Of a stretch of 64,000 nt of DNA, positions 18,307 to 27,549 are shown in pieces (the stretch's first letter is position 1; the number at the start of each line of letters is the position of its first letter). The stretch covers positions 372,001 to 436,000 of the forward strand of contig NZ_CP023699.1 in NCBI RefSeq assembly GCF_008704495.1. Direction: 5' to 3'. A model generated the notes under the pieces. That model did not search any database, was not told the origin of the DNA, and saw only the letters and a list, made by a program, of their open reading frames with translations. The DNA is from Streptomyces kanamyceticus (GTDB lineage Bacteria; Actinomycetota; Actinomycetes; Streptomycetales; Streptomycetaceae). The position numbers and the translations under genes were made by a program.

Positions 18307-20549
18307 ATGGAAGATGATCGCGGTGTGGCCGATGCGCGCGAGGGTTCCGTGAGGCGGACCGGCGGCGGTGCTCTGCCGCGCTGGGCGCGCGCCGTCGCCT
18401 GTGTCGTCGCGGTGCTGAGCGTGCTGGTCCTCGCCCTCGCGGGCGCCGCCCGCAGCACGCTGCTGAGCAGGGCGTTCTACCAGAACGTCCTCGACGAGCA
18501 GGACTCCTACGAGCGGCTGTACGACGAGGTCCTCGTCGACCCCGCGTCCGCGCGGGCCATGCGCGACCTGCTCGGCAGGATCCCGGTGCCGGCCGCGCAG
18601 GTGACCTCGAACCTGAAGAACGTGCTGCCGCCCGCCACCCTGCGCACGCTGGTCGACGAGCAGATCGGCCACGTCGTGGCGTACATGCGCGGCGAGGAGC
18701 CGGTGCTCGGTCTCACCGTCGACATCAAGCCGGTCCTGACCAACATCGGCAGCTTCGCCGAGATCTACCTCGGCGATCTGGTCGCCTCAGTGCAGGGCAA
18801 GCCCGCGCCCGACTTCCCCGCGTTCGTGCAGGGCCTCTCCGGGGCCCTGGAGGACATCGCGGCGGGCCGCCGCCCCGACTCGCTGCCCGAGCTGCACCTC
18901 GACGAGAGCGCGGCGAAATCCGCGGCCGACACCCTGGTCGACGCCCTGCACGAGTCGGTGCGCCCCTCGCTGCGCCCGCAGGTGGAGGCGGCGCTCGCCA
19001 CCGGCGACGTCGCGAGCGCGCTGGCCGCGGTCGGTCCGCACCTGCTCGGCGCGGAGTCCGGGCGGAGCAGCGCCGATCTGGCGGCGATCACCGACGGCGG
19101 ACACTGGAAGATCGTGCCCGACCTGGAGGCGGCGGGCGTCGACCTGGGCACGGTCAAGAACGCCAGGTCCTTCACCCGCCTCGTACTCGGCGTGGTGCAG
19201 CCCGTCGCACTGCTGCTCGGCCTCGCCGCGACCGCTCTGCTGGCGTTCACCGGACCCGGCACGAGGACGGCGCGGCTGCGTACGGTCGGCTTCGCGCTCG
19301 CGGTGGGCGGGGCGCTGACCGCCGCCGTCTGCCTCCTCGTCCGCGGCGCGGCGGACGACCTCATGGCGGAGCCCGCACCGGGCTGGCCGCCCTCCCTGAA
19401 CCGTCTCGTCGACGATCTCCAGCACGCCGCGGCCGACAGCCTCGGCGCGGTCGGGCTCGTCACCGCCGCCGTGCCGTTCCTCGCCGGGCTGCTCCTGGTG
19501 GGCGGCACGCTGCTGTACGACCGTTTCGCGGCACGGCGCACGGCGGGCTGGTCGGCCCGGCGGCGTACCGGAGTGGCGGCCGCCGCGGGCGGGCTCGCGG
19601 TGGTCGTGGCGCTCGCCGGGTCCGTGCTCGCCCCCGCCGTGGCGGGCAAGGAGGCCAAGGACCTGTGCCTGGGCTCGGCGGCCCTGTGCGACAAGCGGTA
19701 CGACGAGGTCGCCTATCTGGCCACCCACAACTCGATGTCGACCACCCAGGACCGGTTCATCGGTCCGCTCCACGACCCCGACATCGTCGCCCAGCTCAAC
19801 GCCGGGGCCCGAGCACTGCTGATCGACACCTACACCTGGGAGACGCCCGACGAGATCACCGAACGCCTCCAGGAGTCCGACATCTCCCCGGGGATGAAGG
19901 AGCAGATCACCGAGCTGGTCGCCAGGGCCAACCCGCCGCGCCCCGGCCTGTGGCTGTGCCACGCCGTGTGCAGGGCGGGCGCGATCGGCCTGGTGGAGAC
20001 GTTGCGGCAGATCGGCGACTGGCTCGACGAGCATCCCGGCGACGTCGTCACCCTGGTCGTCCAGGACGCCATCACCGGGGAGCGGACCCGCGACGCCTTC
20101 CACGAGGCGGGCCTCGACCGCCTGCTCCTCACCCGGACCCCGACCCCGCGAAGCCGTGGCCGACCCTCGGCGAGCTGGTGCGTTCCGACCGGCGTCTGGT
20201 GGTCTTCGCGGAGGAGGCGGACGGACCGGCGCCCTGGTACCGCAACTTCTACCGGTACGGCATGGAGACGCCGTTCGCCTTCAAGAAGCCCGCGGAGATG
20301 TCGTGCGTGCCGCACCGCGGCGGCGCGGACAAGCGGCTCTTCCTCCTGAACCACTTCATCACCGACGCGGGCGGCAGCCGTCTTGACGCCGCCGTGGTCA
20401 ACTCCCGCCGGTTCATCCTCGACCGGGTCCACCGCTGCGAGGCGGAACGCGGGCGCCCGGTGAACTTCGCCGCCGTCGACTTCGCGACGATCGGCGATGC
20501 GCTCGGCGCGGTCGACGCGCTCAACGACGAGCGGACGGCGCGCCGCTGA
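18307..20549 (+). pseudogene. Membrane protein with PI-PLC-like catalytic domain, single frameshift
   Basis: The gene encodes ~745 residues if one frameshift is corrected. It has an N-terminal membrane helix, a long extracytoplasmic helical region, three to four more membrane helices (residues ~290-440), and a phosphatidylinositol-phospholipase-C-like TIM-barrel domain with both catalytic histidines (YLATHNSMSTTQD and LWLCHAVC). Near 20135-20150, in a C-rich run, the frame of the first 610 codons is lost; the correct C-terminus (AKPWPTLGELVRSDRR to LNDERTARR) continues in the third frame to 20549. The remaining sequence is well conserved, so a consensus error or a very recent mutation is likely. 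The start could be ATG 18307 or GTG 18325. Confidence 0.8.
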
Positions 20550-20650
20550 TCCCCCTCCCCACCTCGCTCCGTGCCGACTTGGCGAGTCGGCCACCCGGAC
20601 GCCGGTACGCGTCTGCCGCGCCGGGCTGATCGCAGGCTAGGTTGAGCGGC

Positions 20651-21616
20651 ATGAGCAACCTTGACCGTCAGGCAGTCCCCTCGCTGTGCGGCGGACGCGG
20701 GTTCGTCGTCGCCGAGCCCGTGCGCGAACTCCTCAGCCCCCGCCGGGTCCGGCTGGGCGAATCCACCGAAGTACGCCGACTCCTCCCCAACCTGGGCCGC
20801 CGCATGATCGGCGCGTGGGCCTTCGTCGACCAGTACGGTCCCGACGACATCGCCGACGAGCCCGGCATGCAGGTGCCGCCGCATCCGCACATGGGCCTGC
20901 AGACCGTCAGCTGGCTGCACGAGGGAGAGGTGCTGCACCGCGACTCCACCGGCAGCCTGCAGACCATCCGCCCGCGCGAGCTGGGCCTGATGACGTCGGG
21001 CCGGGCGATCTCGCACTCGGAGGAGAGCCCCAAGTCACACGCGCGTTTCCTGCACGGCGCGCAACTGTGGGTGGCCCTGCCGAACGCCCACCGGCACACC
21101 GACCCGAAGTTCGAGCACCACGCCGAACTGCCGAAGGTCACGGCCGCGGGCCTCGACGCGACCGTGCTCCTCGGCGCACTGGACGGCACGGAGTCACCCG
21201 GCACCACGTACACACCGATCGTCGGCGCCGACATCACGCTCACCGCCGACACCGAGGCACGGCTGCCGCTGAACCCCGACTTCGAGTACGGCGTACTCGC
21301 CATGTCCGGCGAGGTACACGTCGACGGCGTCCCGGTACTCCCCGGCTCCATGCTCTACCTCGGCTGCGGCCGCACCGAACTCCCGCTGCGCGCCGCGTCC
21401 GACGCCGGAATCATGCTGCTCGGCGGAGAGCCGTTCGACGAGGAACTGATCATGTGGTGGAACTTCGTCGGCCGTACGCAGGCGGAGATCGAGGAGGCGC
21501 GGGAGGACTGGATGTCGGGCACGCGGTTCGGCGAGGTGAGGGGGTACGACGGGGGGCCGCTGGCGGCACCTTCCCTGCCCTCCGTGCCGTTGAAGCCGCG
21601 AGGACGGGTGCGCTGA
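20651..21616 (+). CDS. Pirin-family cupin protein
   Basis: A 321-residue bicupin. The N-terminal cupin holds the metal ligands HPHMG, and further His and Glu in AISHSEES, as in iron-binding pirins and quercetinases. The C-terminal cupin ends in a 60-residue helix-containing tail (WWNFVGRTQAEIEEAREDW). Pirins act as redox-sensitive modulators or as dioxygenases; the role here is not known. ATG 20651 is used; the TTG at 20642 adds three residues. The last 164 bases plus downstream DNA are found again, diverged, at 62.4 kb. Confidence 0.88.
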   Translation: MSNLDRQAVPSLCGGRGFVVAEPVRELLSPRRVRLGESTEVRRLLPNLGRRMIGAWAFVDQYGPDDIADEPGMQVPPHPHMGLQTVSWLHEGEVLHRDSTGSLQTIRPRELGLMTSGRAISHSEESPKSHARFLHGAQLWVALPNAHRHTDPKFEHHAELPKVTAAGLDATVLLGALDGTESPGTTYTPIVGADITLTADTEARLPLNPDFEYGVLAMSGEVHVDGVPVLPGSMLYLGCGRTELPLRAASDAGIMLLGGEPFDEELIMWWNFVGRTQAEIEEAREDWMSGTRFGEVRGYDGGPLAAPSLPSVPLKPRGRVR

Positions 21617-21854
21617 CCTGCGGCTATGGCAGGGCGGCGACGCGGAACGACGGGCGAGAGCAAGCACGGAAGCACCGGTCTCTCCCTCCACGCAGACCGC
21701 CCCCGCTAGCCCGCCGGACACCCCCTGCTCCCCCGGTCGCGATTCCATTCCGCGGGCGGGTGTAACCGCCTTTGGTAGGACTCATGCTGACCTGATGCTG
21801 ACTTTCCTGACAGCTCGCCAGGTGCCATTTCGAGGCCGTTGCCGCTGGTCACAG
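21453..21854 (+). repeat. Long repeat, copy A: pirin 3' end plus downstream DNA
   Basis: This block is colinear with 62398-62800, with roughly one difference per ten bases and at most a one-base length difference. It covers the last 164 bases of pirin and about 240 bases of non-coding DNA beyond. A second short match (21937-21967, ending gagcaccaggtcg) pairs with 62803-62833, after extra DNA in copy A. Both copies have the same orientation. Confidence 0.85.
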
Positions 21855-22876
21855 AAGCCGGGCGAGCAGACGAGGCCGGGGGCGTCACGACCGATGCTGA
21901 CTCTGCGGCACGTGGCGTGGGCCCGACAGCGTGAGGCCCGGGAGGTTCCCGCAGGAGCACCAGGTCGTCCAACCCGCCGACGCGACGGAGTGGACCGCCG
22001 AATACGCTCGCGCTCCCCCACCGAAATCGACCCATTGGAGGATCGGGGCGAGCACCGCCACCAGCGCACGCCAGGACCGGACACTCTGCCCACGATCAGA
22101 GGCCACAGGAGCTTCAGCCCAGGGCTATACGGGAATGCTCGACGGGTTGAGGCATGAGATGACTCCTCTACGCGTGACGACCTGTCACGCGTCCGGCAGA
22201 CGCACTCTGTTCCAGCTCGGCACCCCCAACGACCGGCGAACGCCTCTGCCGACCACGCGCGATACATGTGGCAAGTGCACATGGCGACCCAGGCACCTTC
22301 CAGAAAACGACAGCGGGGCGATGGGTCAGATCCGCGAACTCTCCCCTGCCTTTGGGGCTTGCGGGCCAAGCGACAGCAGTGTCCTCTGCGCCATCCGTCC
22401 TGTTGCGAGATGCCCATCGCCCCAGCCAGGAGCACGCTCAGCCTCCGAGAGGCCGTTGGAGTCACGTGCACAGCCTAGCCGTGCTAGTACTCCAGCATGA
22501 TGTTGCTGTCTGGCCTGGTCTTTTCGCTGGGTGGCGGGGGCAGCGGGACTTCGATCGTGCGGGGGCAGTATTCAAGAACGTTCCCTTAGGCCGCTCGGGC
22601 AACTCTCTTCAGTGCCGCTTACCTGGGGCGAAGCTGGTCCAAGCCACGGATCTGAGCGTTCCCCGGGGGACACGGTCCACACAGGGTCCACCGGCACGCA
22701 CTGCACCGACTCCAGCACCGGCATCACCGCCCTGCGCCATAGGATGTTGAGTGTGCGACATCGAAGGTTGGCGGCCGACGGCGCACATGTATGGGCCTGC
22801 ATGCGCGCTTCACTGTCCCCGGTGTCGGGACTAGCGTCAAAGGCCAGGAATCCCCATACGCTCCGTTGGAGACACG
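21617..22876. other. 1.26 kb without a recognisable gene
   Basis: It begins with the repeat shared with 62.4 kb. Several open frames of 70-190 codons exist on both strands, but none has a ribosome site, a known motif or consistent codon bias. A 48-base element at 22484-22531 recurs at 27218-27265. The DNA looks like decayed accessory sequence. Confidence 0.6.
22484..22531 (+). repeat. 48-base dispersed repeat, copy 1
   Basis: The segment runs ctagtactccagcatgatgt then tgctgtctggcctggtct and on to 22531. It matches 27218-27265 at about 42 of 48 positions, same strand. It may be the end of a lost insertion sequence or a small miniature element. Confidence 0.6.
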
Positions 22877-23287
22877 ATGCTCCAGACACGTGAGTTGTTC
22901 GACAGCCTTGCCTCCCGGGCAGACCACCTCGACAACCAGATCCTGGCCGCTACTGCCGACGCCCTCTCGCAGTGCGAACAAGCCGTCACCGCCTGCGCGA
23001 CGGGGATGCTCGCAGAGAAGGAAGCCGATGAACTCCGCGTCGCCATCAACCGCGACCTGGACTGCGCCGACGTGGCGTCTGCCACCCGACGGGTCCTGAC
23101 GCGGGGGACAGACGCGGATCACAGGCTGCTGACCACACAGCTGGAAGCGTGCACGCTCGCCTGCGAGCGGAGCCATGAGCTGTGCAGTCAGCACGCGAGG
23201 CATCACGAACACTGCCGCCTCTGCTCCCAGGCCACAGAGCGCGCCATCACCGCGTGCCACAAGGTTCTTCAGGCGCTACGGCCGTAG
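22877..23287 (+). CDS. Four-helix-bundle copper-binding (Csp/DUF326-like) protein
   Basis: A 136-residue all-helical protein with nine cysteines. The helix LEACTLACERSHELCSQHA followed by RHHEHCRLCSQATERA matches the copper-storage-protein (Csp) family pattern, in which cysteines line the inside of a four-helix bundle and bind Cu(I). Several positions normally Cys seem replaced (for example CADVASATRR, where family members usually have CADVC), so capacity may be reduced. ATG 22877 has ggag six bases upstream. No signal peptide is present, so it is cytosolic. It stands alone in a gene-poor segment. Confidence 0.7.
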   Translation: MLQTRELFDSLASRADHLDNQILAATADALSQCEQAVTACATGMLAEKEADELRVAINRDLDCADVASATRRVLTRGTDADHRLLTTQLEACTLACERSHELCSQHARHHEHCRLCSQATERAITACHKVLQALRP

Positions 23288-23324
23288 CACGCTGTCGCTT
23301 GATGGGCCGGTCTCACCATCATCG

Positions 23325-23700
23325 TCAGCGGAGACAGGGCTGCTTGCGGCGCTCCAGGAAGTGACGAAGTCGGAGCCGGTGAGTGTGGTGCGTGGGCAGG
23401 TCGTCAAGCTCTGCCGGGCGCACGAATCGGAGTTCCGTGGACTCATCAGAGAATTCCAGCTGGCCCCCGATGATCCCGGCCATGAAGCAGACGTTGAACT
23501 GTCGCCAGACCTCGCCGTCCATGTACGCGATGATGTGCTTATCGTCGGGGTGCGTCCCGACCAAGCCTGTGATCTCCACGTCCAGACCGGTCTCTTCCTT
23601 GACCTCGCGGACCGCCGTTCCGGGCAGTGTATCGGTGAGATCCATGCCGCCTCCTGGTCGCCAGAAGCTGCGCCAAAACCCCTGATTGGTGACGCTCTGT
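23325..23700 (-). pseudogene. Nudix hydrolase fragment, 5' end lost
   Basis: The readable part begins near WRSFWRPGGGMDL and continues to LRHFLERRKQPCLR. The Nudix box is recognisable (GGMDLTDTLPGTAVREVKEE) but the first Glu of the box is Asp, and there is no proper first beta-strand region upstream. The frame stays open to 23855, but that N-terminal extension does not resemble a Nudix fold. It appears to be a gene truncated at its 5' end by rearrangement and probably inactive. Confidence 0.65.
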
Positions 23701-24036
23701 GAGTCAGGGTGGCTCCGTTCACTTCGAACAAGTTCTGGCGCGAATTCCGTGAACGGCGATCGCGAAGCTCTGGTGTGTGTCACGGTGAGTGAGAGTCGGG
23801 CCGCGGCGACGAGGACGCGTTTCCTCAGGAGCGGGAGTCCGGCCCGGTTGAACATTTACCGCTTCGGCTTTCTCGGAGCGCAGAGTTGGCCGTTTGGGTG
23901 CTTGCTTACTGGCGCGGCCGCTGGCACATCCTCTACTCAACGGCCCCGTGGGCGGCACGCCACAGCAGGCTTCCGGTGAGGGAGCCCTGACCGGAAAGCG
24001 CTTGTCCTGTGGTTGGCCTGTGGATAGCTTGCGCTG

Positions 24037-25452
24037 ATGCAACATCAACAGTTGGTCACATCAAAAGGGTTGCCGAGGCGTCGTTCCCTCGTGGGGCTGT
24101 CGCTGACCCTCGTTACGCTCCTGGGCGGCTTGATAGCTGCGCCCATGGGCGCAGCCGCAGAGCCCGAACCGCGTGCTGCGGTGAAGGCCGAAACGCTCGC
24201 TCCTCTTGATCCCGCCATCGTCAAGTCCTTCAAGCTGTCGACGCTCACCGCGCAGTGGGACAAGAGCTTGGAGGGCATCAAGGCGATCGAGGCCAGCGGC
24301 GCCGTTACCAAGGTGACGCCCCTGCAGGTCGCCACCTCAGGGCAGCACAAGGGCCGTGCCGGCCTGTGCCACGGCGTCGCACCTCTGGAAACCCGGCTGG
24401 TGCCGGACGGGTTCTGCTGGGACCAGAAGGATGAGGACTCCAGCGCCTACACCTTCGACGGTGGGTGGATGCCGCAGGGCCTGACCGCCAGCCACGACTC
24501 CACTCCCGAGGGCACCGTCGACGGCAACCACCTGTACCTGGCCGCATGGCAGTTCGGAACGTGCTTCCGGCAGGGCACTGTATGCGACCCGAAGAAGCCG
24601 GGGGAGTCGGACAAGGACCAGTTCGCGCGGATCTCCATCGTCAAGAACACCGGCGGCACTGCCCCGACCTACGGGCATGTCCTCCTGGTCAAGCCGAATG
24701 CGAGTGGCACCAACTTCGAGGCCGTCACCGAGACCCACGCCGACGGCATGGTCTGGTACGGCAACCGCCTGTTCGTCGCCAATGGCGGAGAACTCCAGGT
24801 GTACGACATGCGTCACCTCTGGCGCATGACCAACATCGACGGGAAGGTCGGCACCACCGACGGCAAGACCTCCTCGGCGCGGTGGCACCAGTGGGCCATG
24901 CCCATGATCGGCCGGTACTTCATCGACGGCACCCCCGCCGGCCGTACGTGCGCTCCCGGAGGGAGCAAACTCTGTCTCAGCTCGCTCAGCCTGGACCGCA
25001 GCAAGTACCCCGACGCCCTGGTCTCCTCCGAGCACGTCACCTACAAGACCTCTAAGGAACAAGGCACCCGCGGCCGGGTGGTGCGCTGGCCCCTCAACGC
25101 CGAGGTAGCGCTCCCCAAGGCCGACAACGGAGCCGGTATCGGTGACACCACTGCCTCGGCGGCCTACAAGTCTCCCGTGTGGGCGCAGCAAGGCGCCGCC
25201 ACTGACGGCACCTACTACTACATGAGCGGCGCCTGCCCGGACAGCTGGCCGGATGAAGACGGGTCCCCGCCCGAGTCGAACAGGGCCTTCTCCTGTATCC
25301 ACCGCGCCAAGCCCGGAGAAGCGCCAGTCGCGCTCACCAAGACCCCCCGCCTCACCCAGAATCTCTCCTACGCTCCCAACTCAGGCCGGCTATGGGGCCT
25401 CAACGAGAGCCTTCAGGGAGACCGCAGCATCTTCTCTCTCAAGGTCCACTGA
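24037..25452 (+). CDS. Secreted protein of unknown function
   Basis: A 471-residue protein. Residues 1-41 form a Sec signal peptide: Arg-rich start (LPRRRS), hydrophobic core LVGLSLTLVTLLGGLIA, cleavage after MGAAA. The mature part has regular W/Y/G-rich blocks (GGWMPQGLTASHDST; MVWYGNRLFVANGGELQVYD; RLWGLNESLQGDRSIFSL) that suggest a beta-propeller-like fold, and several paired Cys. No catalytic motif is recognised. The ribosome site is weak. A terminator hairpin follows 24 bases after the stop. It is the only clearly intact larger gene between 21.6 and 26.1 kb. Confidence 0.8.
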   Translation: MQHQQLVTSKGLPRRRSLVGLSLTLVTLLGGLIAAPMGAAAEPEPRAAVKAETLAPLDPAIVKSFKLSTLTAQWDKSLEGIKAIEASGAVTKVTPLQVATSGQHKGRAGLCHGVAPLETRLVPDGFCWDQKDEDSSAYTFDGGWMPQGLTASHDSTPEGTVDGNHLYLAAWQFGTCFRQGTVCDPKKPGESDKDQFARISIVKNTGGTAPTYGHVLLVKPNASGTNFEAVTETHADGMVWYGNRLFVANGGELQVYDMRHLWRMTNIDGKVGTTDGKTSSARWHQWAMPMIGRYFIDGTPAGRTCAPGGSKLCLSSLSLDRSKYPDALVSSEHVTYKTSKEQGTRGRVVRWPLNAEVALPKADNGAGIGDTTASAAYKSPVWAQQGAATDGTYYYMSGACPDSWPDEDGSPPESNRAFSCIHRAKPGEAPVALTKTPRLTQNLSYAPNSGRLWGLNESLQGDRSIFSLKVH

Positions 25453-25476
25453 CCAATCATCACCACACCGCACAAC

Positions 25477-25506
25477 GGCGCCTCCGCTCGCCTGAGCGGG
25501 GGCGCC
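25477..25506 (+). terminator. Terminator of the secreted-protein gene
   Basis: The hairpin ggcgcctccgctc / gagcgggggcgcc (12 paired of 13) with a 4-base loop is followed by tccttg. It lies directly after the gene ending at 25452. Confidence 0.75.
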
Positions 25507-25635
25507 TCCTTGCCATCCCGGCTCGTCTCTCGAGCTCTACCCGTCCACGCCACGCGAAGAATCCGGCCTTGGGGTGGCACATAGAGGAGCGGCGGTACCC
25601 CCGGTCTCGCCTGCCGACCGCCGTCGTCGCCGCTC

Positions 25636-26108
25636 GGGCACCACTACAGGCTGCGGGCCGCCGAGGCGAAGGGCAGCAAGGGCGGGCGCCGCCCGGCGAT
25701 CCCGGCCGACAAAATCGGAGCCGTGTGCATGGCGTTCCTGAACCGCCAGTCCATCGCCAGCCTGGTCTGCGAGCACAACGTCAGCCGCGGCGCGATCCGT
25801 ACCTCTGTCGCCGCGGCACAAGCCATCAAGCCCATCATGGACCTCGGACTAACGCTGGTCACCGAAGGCGAAGGTCGGTCCATGGCGCTCTTCAAAGAGT
25901 GCATCGTCCGCATCGGTGGCGCCACCTACGCGGGGCCGCCGACCGAGAAGAACGAGTCGGACCGCATCGAGTGGGTCCCCCTCTCGGAGGCGCGAGGGAT
26001 GATCGACCGCAAGGAGATCGTCAGCAGGGTTCGCTCGTCGGGATCCTCTACCTGCTCATGGACGAATCGGTCCGCTGGCCGACGGGCCCCGTCAGCCTCA
26101 TGAACTGA
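25636..26108 (+). pseudogene. Fusion of recombinase HTH remnant and Nudix C-terminal remnant
   Basis: Residues translated from 25636-25820 (LRAAEAKGSKGGRRPAIPAD, then SIASLVCEHNVSRGAIRTS) resemble the C-terminal helix-turn-helix of serine recombinases. The same frame then runs directly into a Nudix hydrolase C-terminus (DRIEWVPLSEARGMIDRKEI). Around 26030 the frame shifts, and the Nudix end SLVGILYLLMDESVRW continues in another frame to 26108. Neither part has a complete domain. This is the joint of an old deletion or insertion. Confidence 0.6.
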
Positions 26109-26135
26109 TCGCCCACGTTAGCGATCATGAATTGG

Positions 26136-26543
26136 CTACGCTGGCGCCTCGCGGTGTTCGAGATAGGCGGCCTGGCCTTCGCTTCGAGCGATCACGGCAC
26201 GCTTCACTCTGCGGGCCAGCCTGGGGATCAGCAGCTCATCGAAGTCTTCCGCCGGGTGGAACTCGGCGGCCAGCAGCTCGTCAGAGGCTAGCTTGATCAA
26301 CGCTGCGGCGTCCGCGTTCAGTTCACCGCCGTCGAAGATGTAGAGGACCTTGTCGCCCTCGCCGGGGTTCGGTGCCCAATCAGTCACCAGGAGCGGGCCA
26401 ATGACCGGTGTGATGCCTAGCTCCTCCTCGACTTCGCGGCGACACGCGGCCAAGGGGGATTCACCCATCTCGATGTACCCGCCGGGGATCTCCCACATCG
26501 GCTTGCACGAGGGGCGGACCAGCAACACGCCCCCCCCACCCAC
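26136..26543 (-). CDS. Nudix hydrolase, N-terminus uncertain or truncated
   Basis: A 135-residue frame from GTG 26543. It holds a complete Nudix box, GGYIEMGESPLAACRREVEE then LGI, followed by VTDWAPNPGEGDKVLYIFDGG and LIPRLARRVKRA, typical of ADP-ribose/nucleoside-diphosphate hydrolases of Streptomyces. The family normally has 10-25 more residues at the start. Upstream the frame stays open through a tRNA terminator and a tRNA fragment, which cannot be coding. The start region includes a run of eight G. Either the gene starts late or its 5' end was replaced when the neighbouring DNA arrived. Confidence 0.65.
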   Translation of the reverse strand: MGGGGVLLVRPSCKPMWEIPGGYIEMGESPLAACRREVEEELGITPVIGPLLVTDWAPNPGEGDKVLYIFDGGELNADAAALIKLASDELLAAEFHPAEDFDELLIPRLARRVKRAVIARSEGQAAYLEHREAPA

Positions 26544-26546
26544 GAA

Positions 26547-26575
26547 AAGGGTGCCTCTCCATGAGAGACACCCTT
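26547..26575 (-). terminator. Intrinsic terminator behind the tRNA fragment
   Basis: Read on the minus strand, a stem of 12 pairs with one mismatch (aagggtgtctctc / gagaggcaccctt) and a 3-base loop ends in four T residues. It lies about 30 bases after the tRNA 3' end and is of the type that follows tRNA genes. Confidence 0.75.
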
Positions 26576-26603
26576 CTGACCAGCACACACGCTGACCTGC
26601 AAG

Positions 26604-26652
26604 CGGTGGGTGTGGGATTTGAACCCACGGTGACTCGCGCCACGACGGTTTT
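26604..26652 (-). tRNA. 3' half of a tRNA-Ser gene (probable attachment-site remnant)
   Basis: On the minus strand, reading 26652 to 26604, there is the 3' side of an anticodon stem-loop (aaaaccgtcg), a long class II variable arm (tggcgcgagtcacc), a perfect T-arm (gtggg ttcaaat cccac) and an acceptor strand acccacc with discriminator G. These fit a serine tRNA. The 5' half (acceptor, D-arm, anticodon) is absent: upstream DNA does not contain ggtgggt. Such 3' fragments are left where an integrative element has used the tRNA end as its attachment site. The native terminator is still attached on the downstream side. Confidence 0.75.
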
Positions 26653-26710
26653 GTCGGACCGCCCCTCCAACGAGTGGAACCCTCGCCGGTAGCGGCAGTG
26701 GCGGTGCTAA

Positions 26711-27100
26711 TCAACTCGGCGTCAAGATCTCCATGTTGTGCCCGTTCGGGTCCTCGAAGTAGGCGGCGCGGCTGCGGCCCCGGGTGCGGATCTCACCCGG
26801 CGTTCGGTGGTGCGGATCGGCCCAGTACGGCAGGTTCCCGGCCCGGATGCGGGCGAGAATTGCGTCGAACTCCTCGTCCGTGACCTGGAACGCGTAGTGC
26901 TGCGGTGTGATTTCGGGACCTAGTTCAGAGTCATCGAGAGCGCGGTCGTAGTAGTCGAGCGTGACCCCGTTCGCGACGACCACGGGCGTGAATGGGCCGT
27001 CCGGCGGGCCTACTTGGAGTCCGAGCAGGTCGGCGAGGAACCGGGCGGACACATATTGGTCGTGAGCGGCGACGATGGTGTGATTGAGTTCGACAGGCAT
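26711..27100 (-). CDS. VOC-family (glyoxalase/bleomycin-resistance-like) protein
   Basis: A 129-residue single vicinal-oxygen-chelate module. It begins ELNHTIVAAHDQYVSARFLADLLGL, has metal-ligand-like positions in the first His strand, HYAFQV in the middle and AAYFEDPNGHNMEIL at the end, the usual final strand with Glu. The function may be a lyase, dioxygenase or resistance protein; no substrate can be assigned. ATG 27100 has gggag upstream; the frame extends a further 22 codons without domain features. It lies immediately next to the tRNA-Ser fragment, on the side where an inserted element would be. Confidence 0.82.
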   Translation of the reverse strand: MPVELNHTIVAAHDQYVSARFLADLLGLQVGPPDGPFTPVVVANGVTLDYYDRALDDSELGPEITPQHYAFQVTDEEFDAILARIRAGNLPYWADPHHRTPGEIRTRGRSRAAYFEDPNGHNMEILTPS

Positions 27101-27549
27101 GGCGGCTCCCTCATCGGTGGCGTCAACCGAGGCACGGCGACGGGGTACGGCCACACTAGGGAGCACAGGCGACGGGCCACATCCGGCCGCCGGCGCCCAC
27201 GAGTTGGACCTTTGGTCCTAGTGCTCCAGCAGGATGTTGCTGTCTGACCTGGTCTGTTCGCGGGTCGAGCAGTTCAGTACAGTGGTCGAGTCGACGTGCC
27301 CATGACATGTACGCGAAATGATGCAGGTGGGCACCGGCTTGTTCCAAACTCAACCCGCGTGCCTGTCAGGACCGAGGCCGGTTCGAGAGGGTGGCGGCCC
27401 GAATGGTCCTGTGGTTTCTCCAGTTGGACCGGATCCCCACCTGTCATACCCGCATACGGATCTACGCGGACCACGGCCTGCCGTGCCCCACTGTCCTCCC
27501 TCACGTGCCTCGCAGTCGTCATCCTCCCGGCGGCAGGCTCCGTGCACGT
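27101..27549. other. Gene-poor interval between VOC protein and DeoR regulator
   Basis: No supported gene. It contains the second copy of the 48-base dispersed repeat (27218-27265). Open frames on both strands lack ribosome sites and motifs. Confidence 0.55.
27218..27265 (+). repeat. 48-base dispersed repeat, copy 2
   Basis: Matches 22484-22531 with about six differences in 48 bases and the same orientation, 4.7 kb away. Confidence 0.6.

Noticed and set aside
20130..20160. Programmed ribosomal frameshift in the PI-PLC-like gene
   Set aside because: There is no slippery heptamer or downstream structure that stands out, and similar one-base losses occur in three other places of the window, so mutation or assembly error is simpler.
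26604..26652. A complete functional tRNA-Ser gene
   Set aside because: The 5' acceptor strand, D-arm and anticodon loop cannot be found upstream of the fragment.
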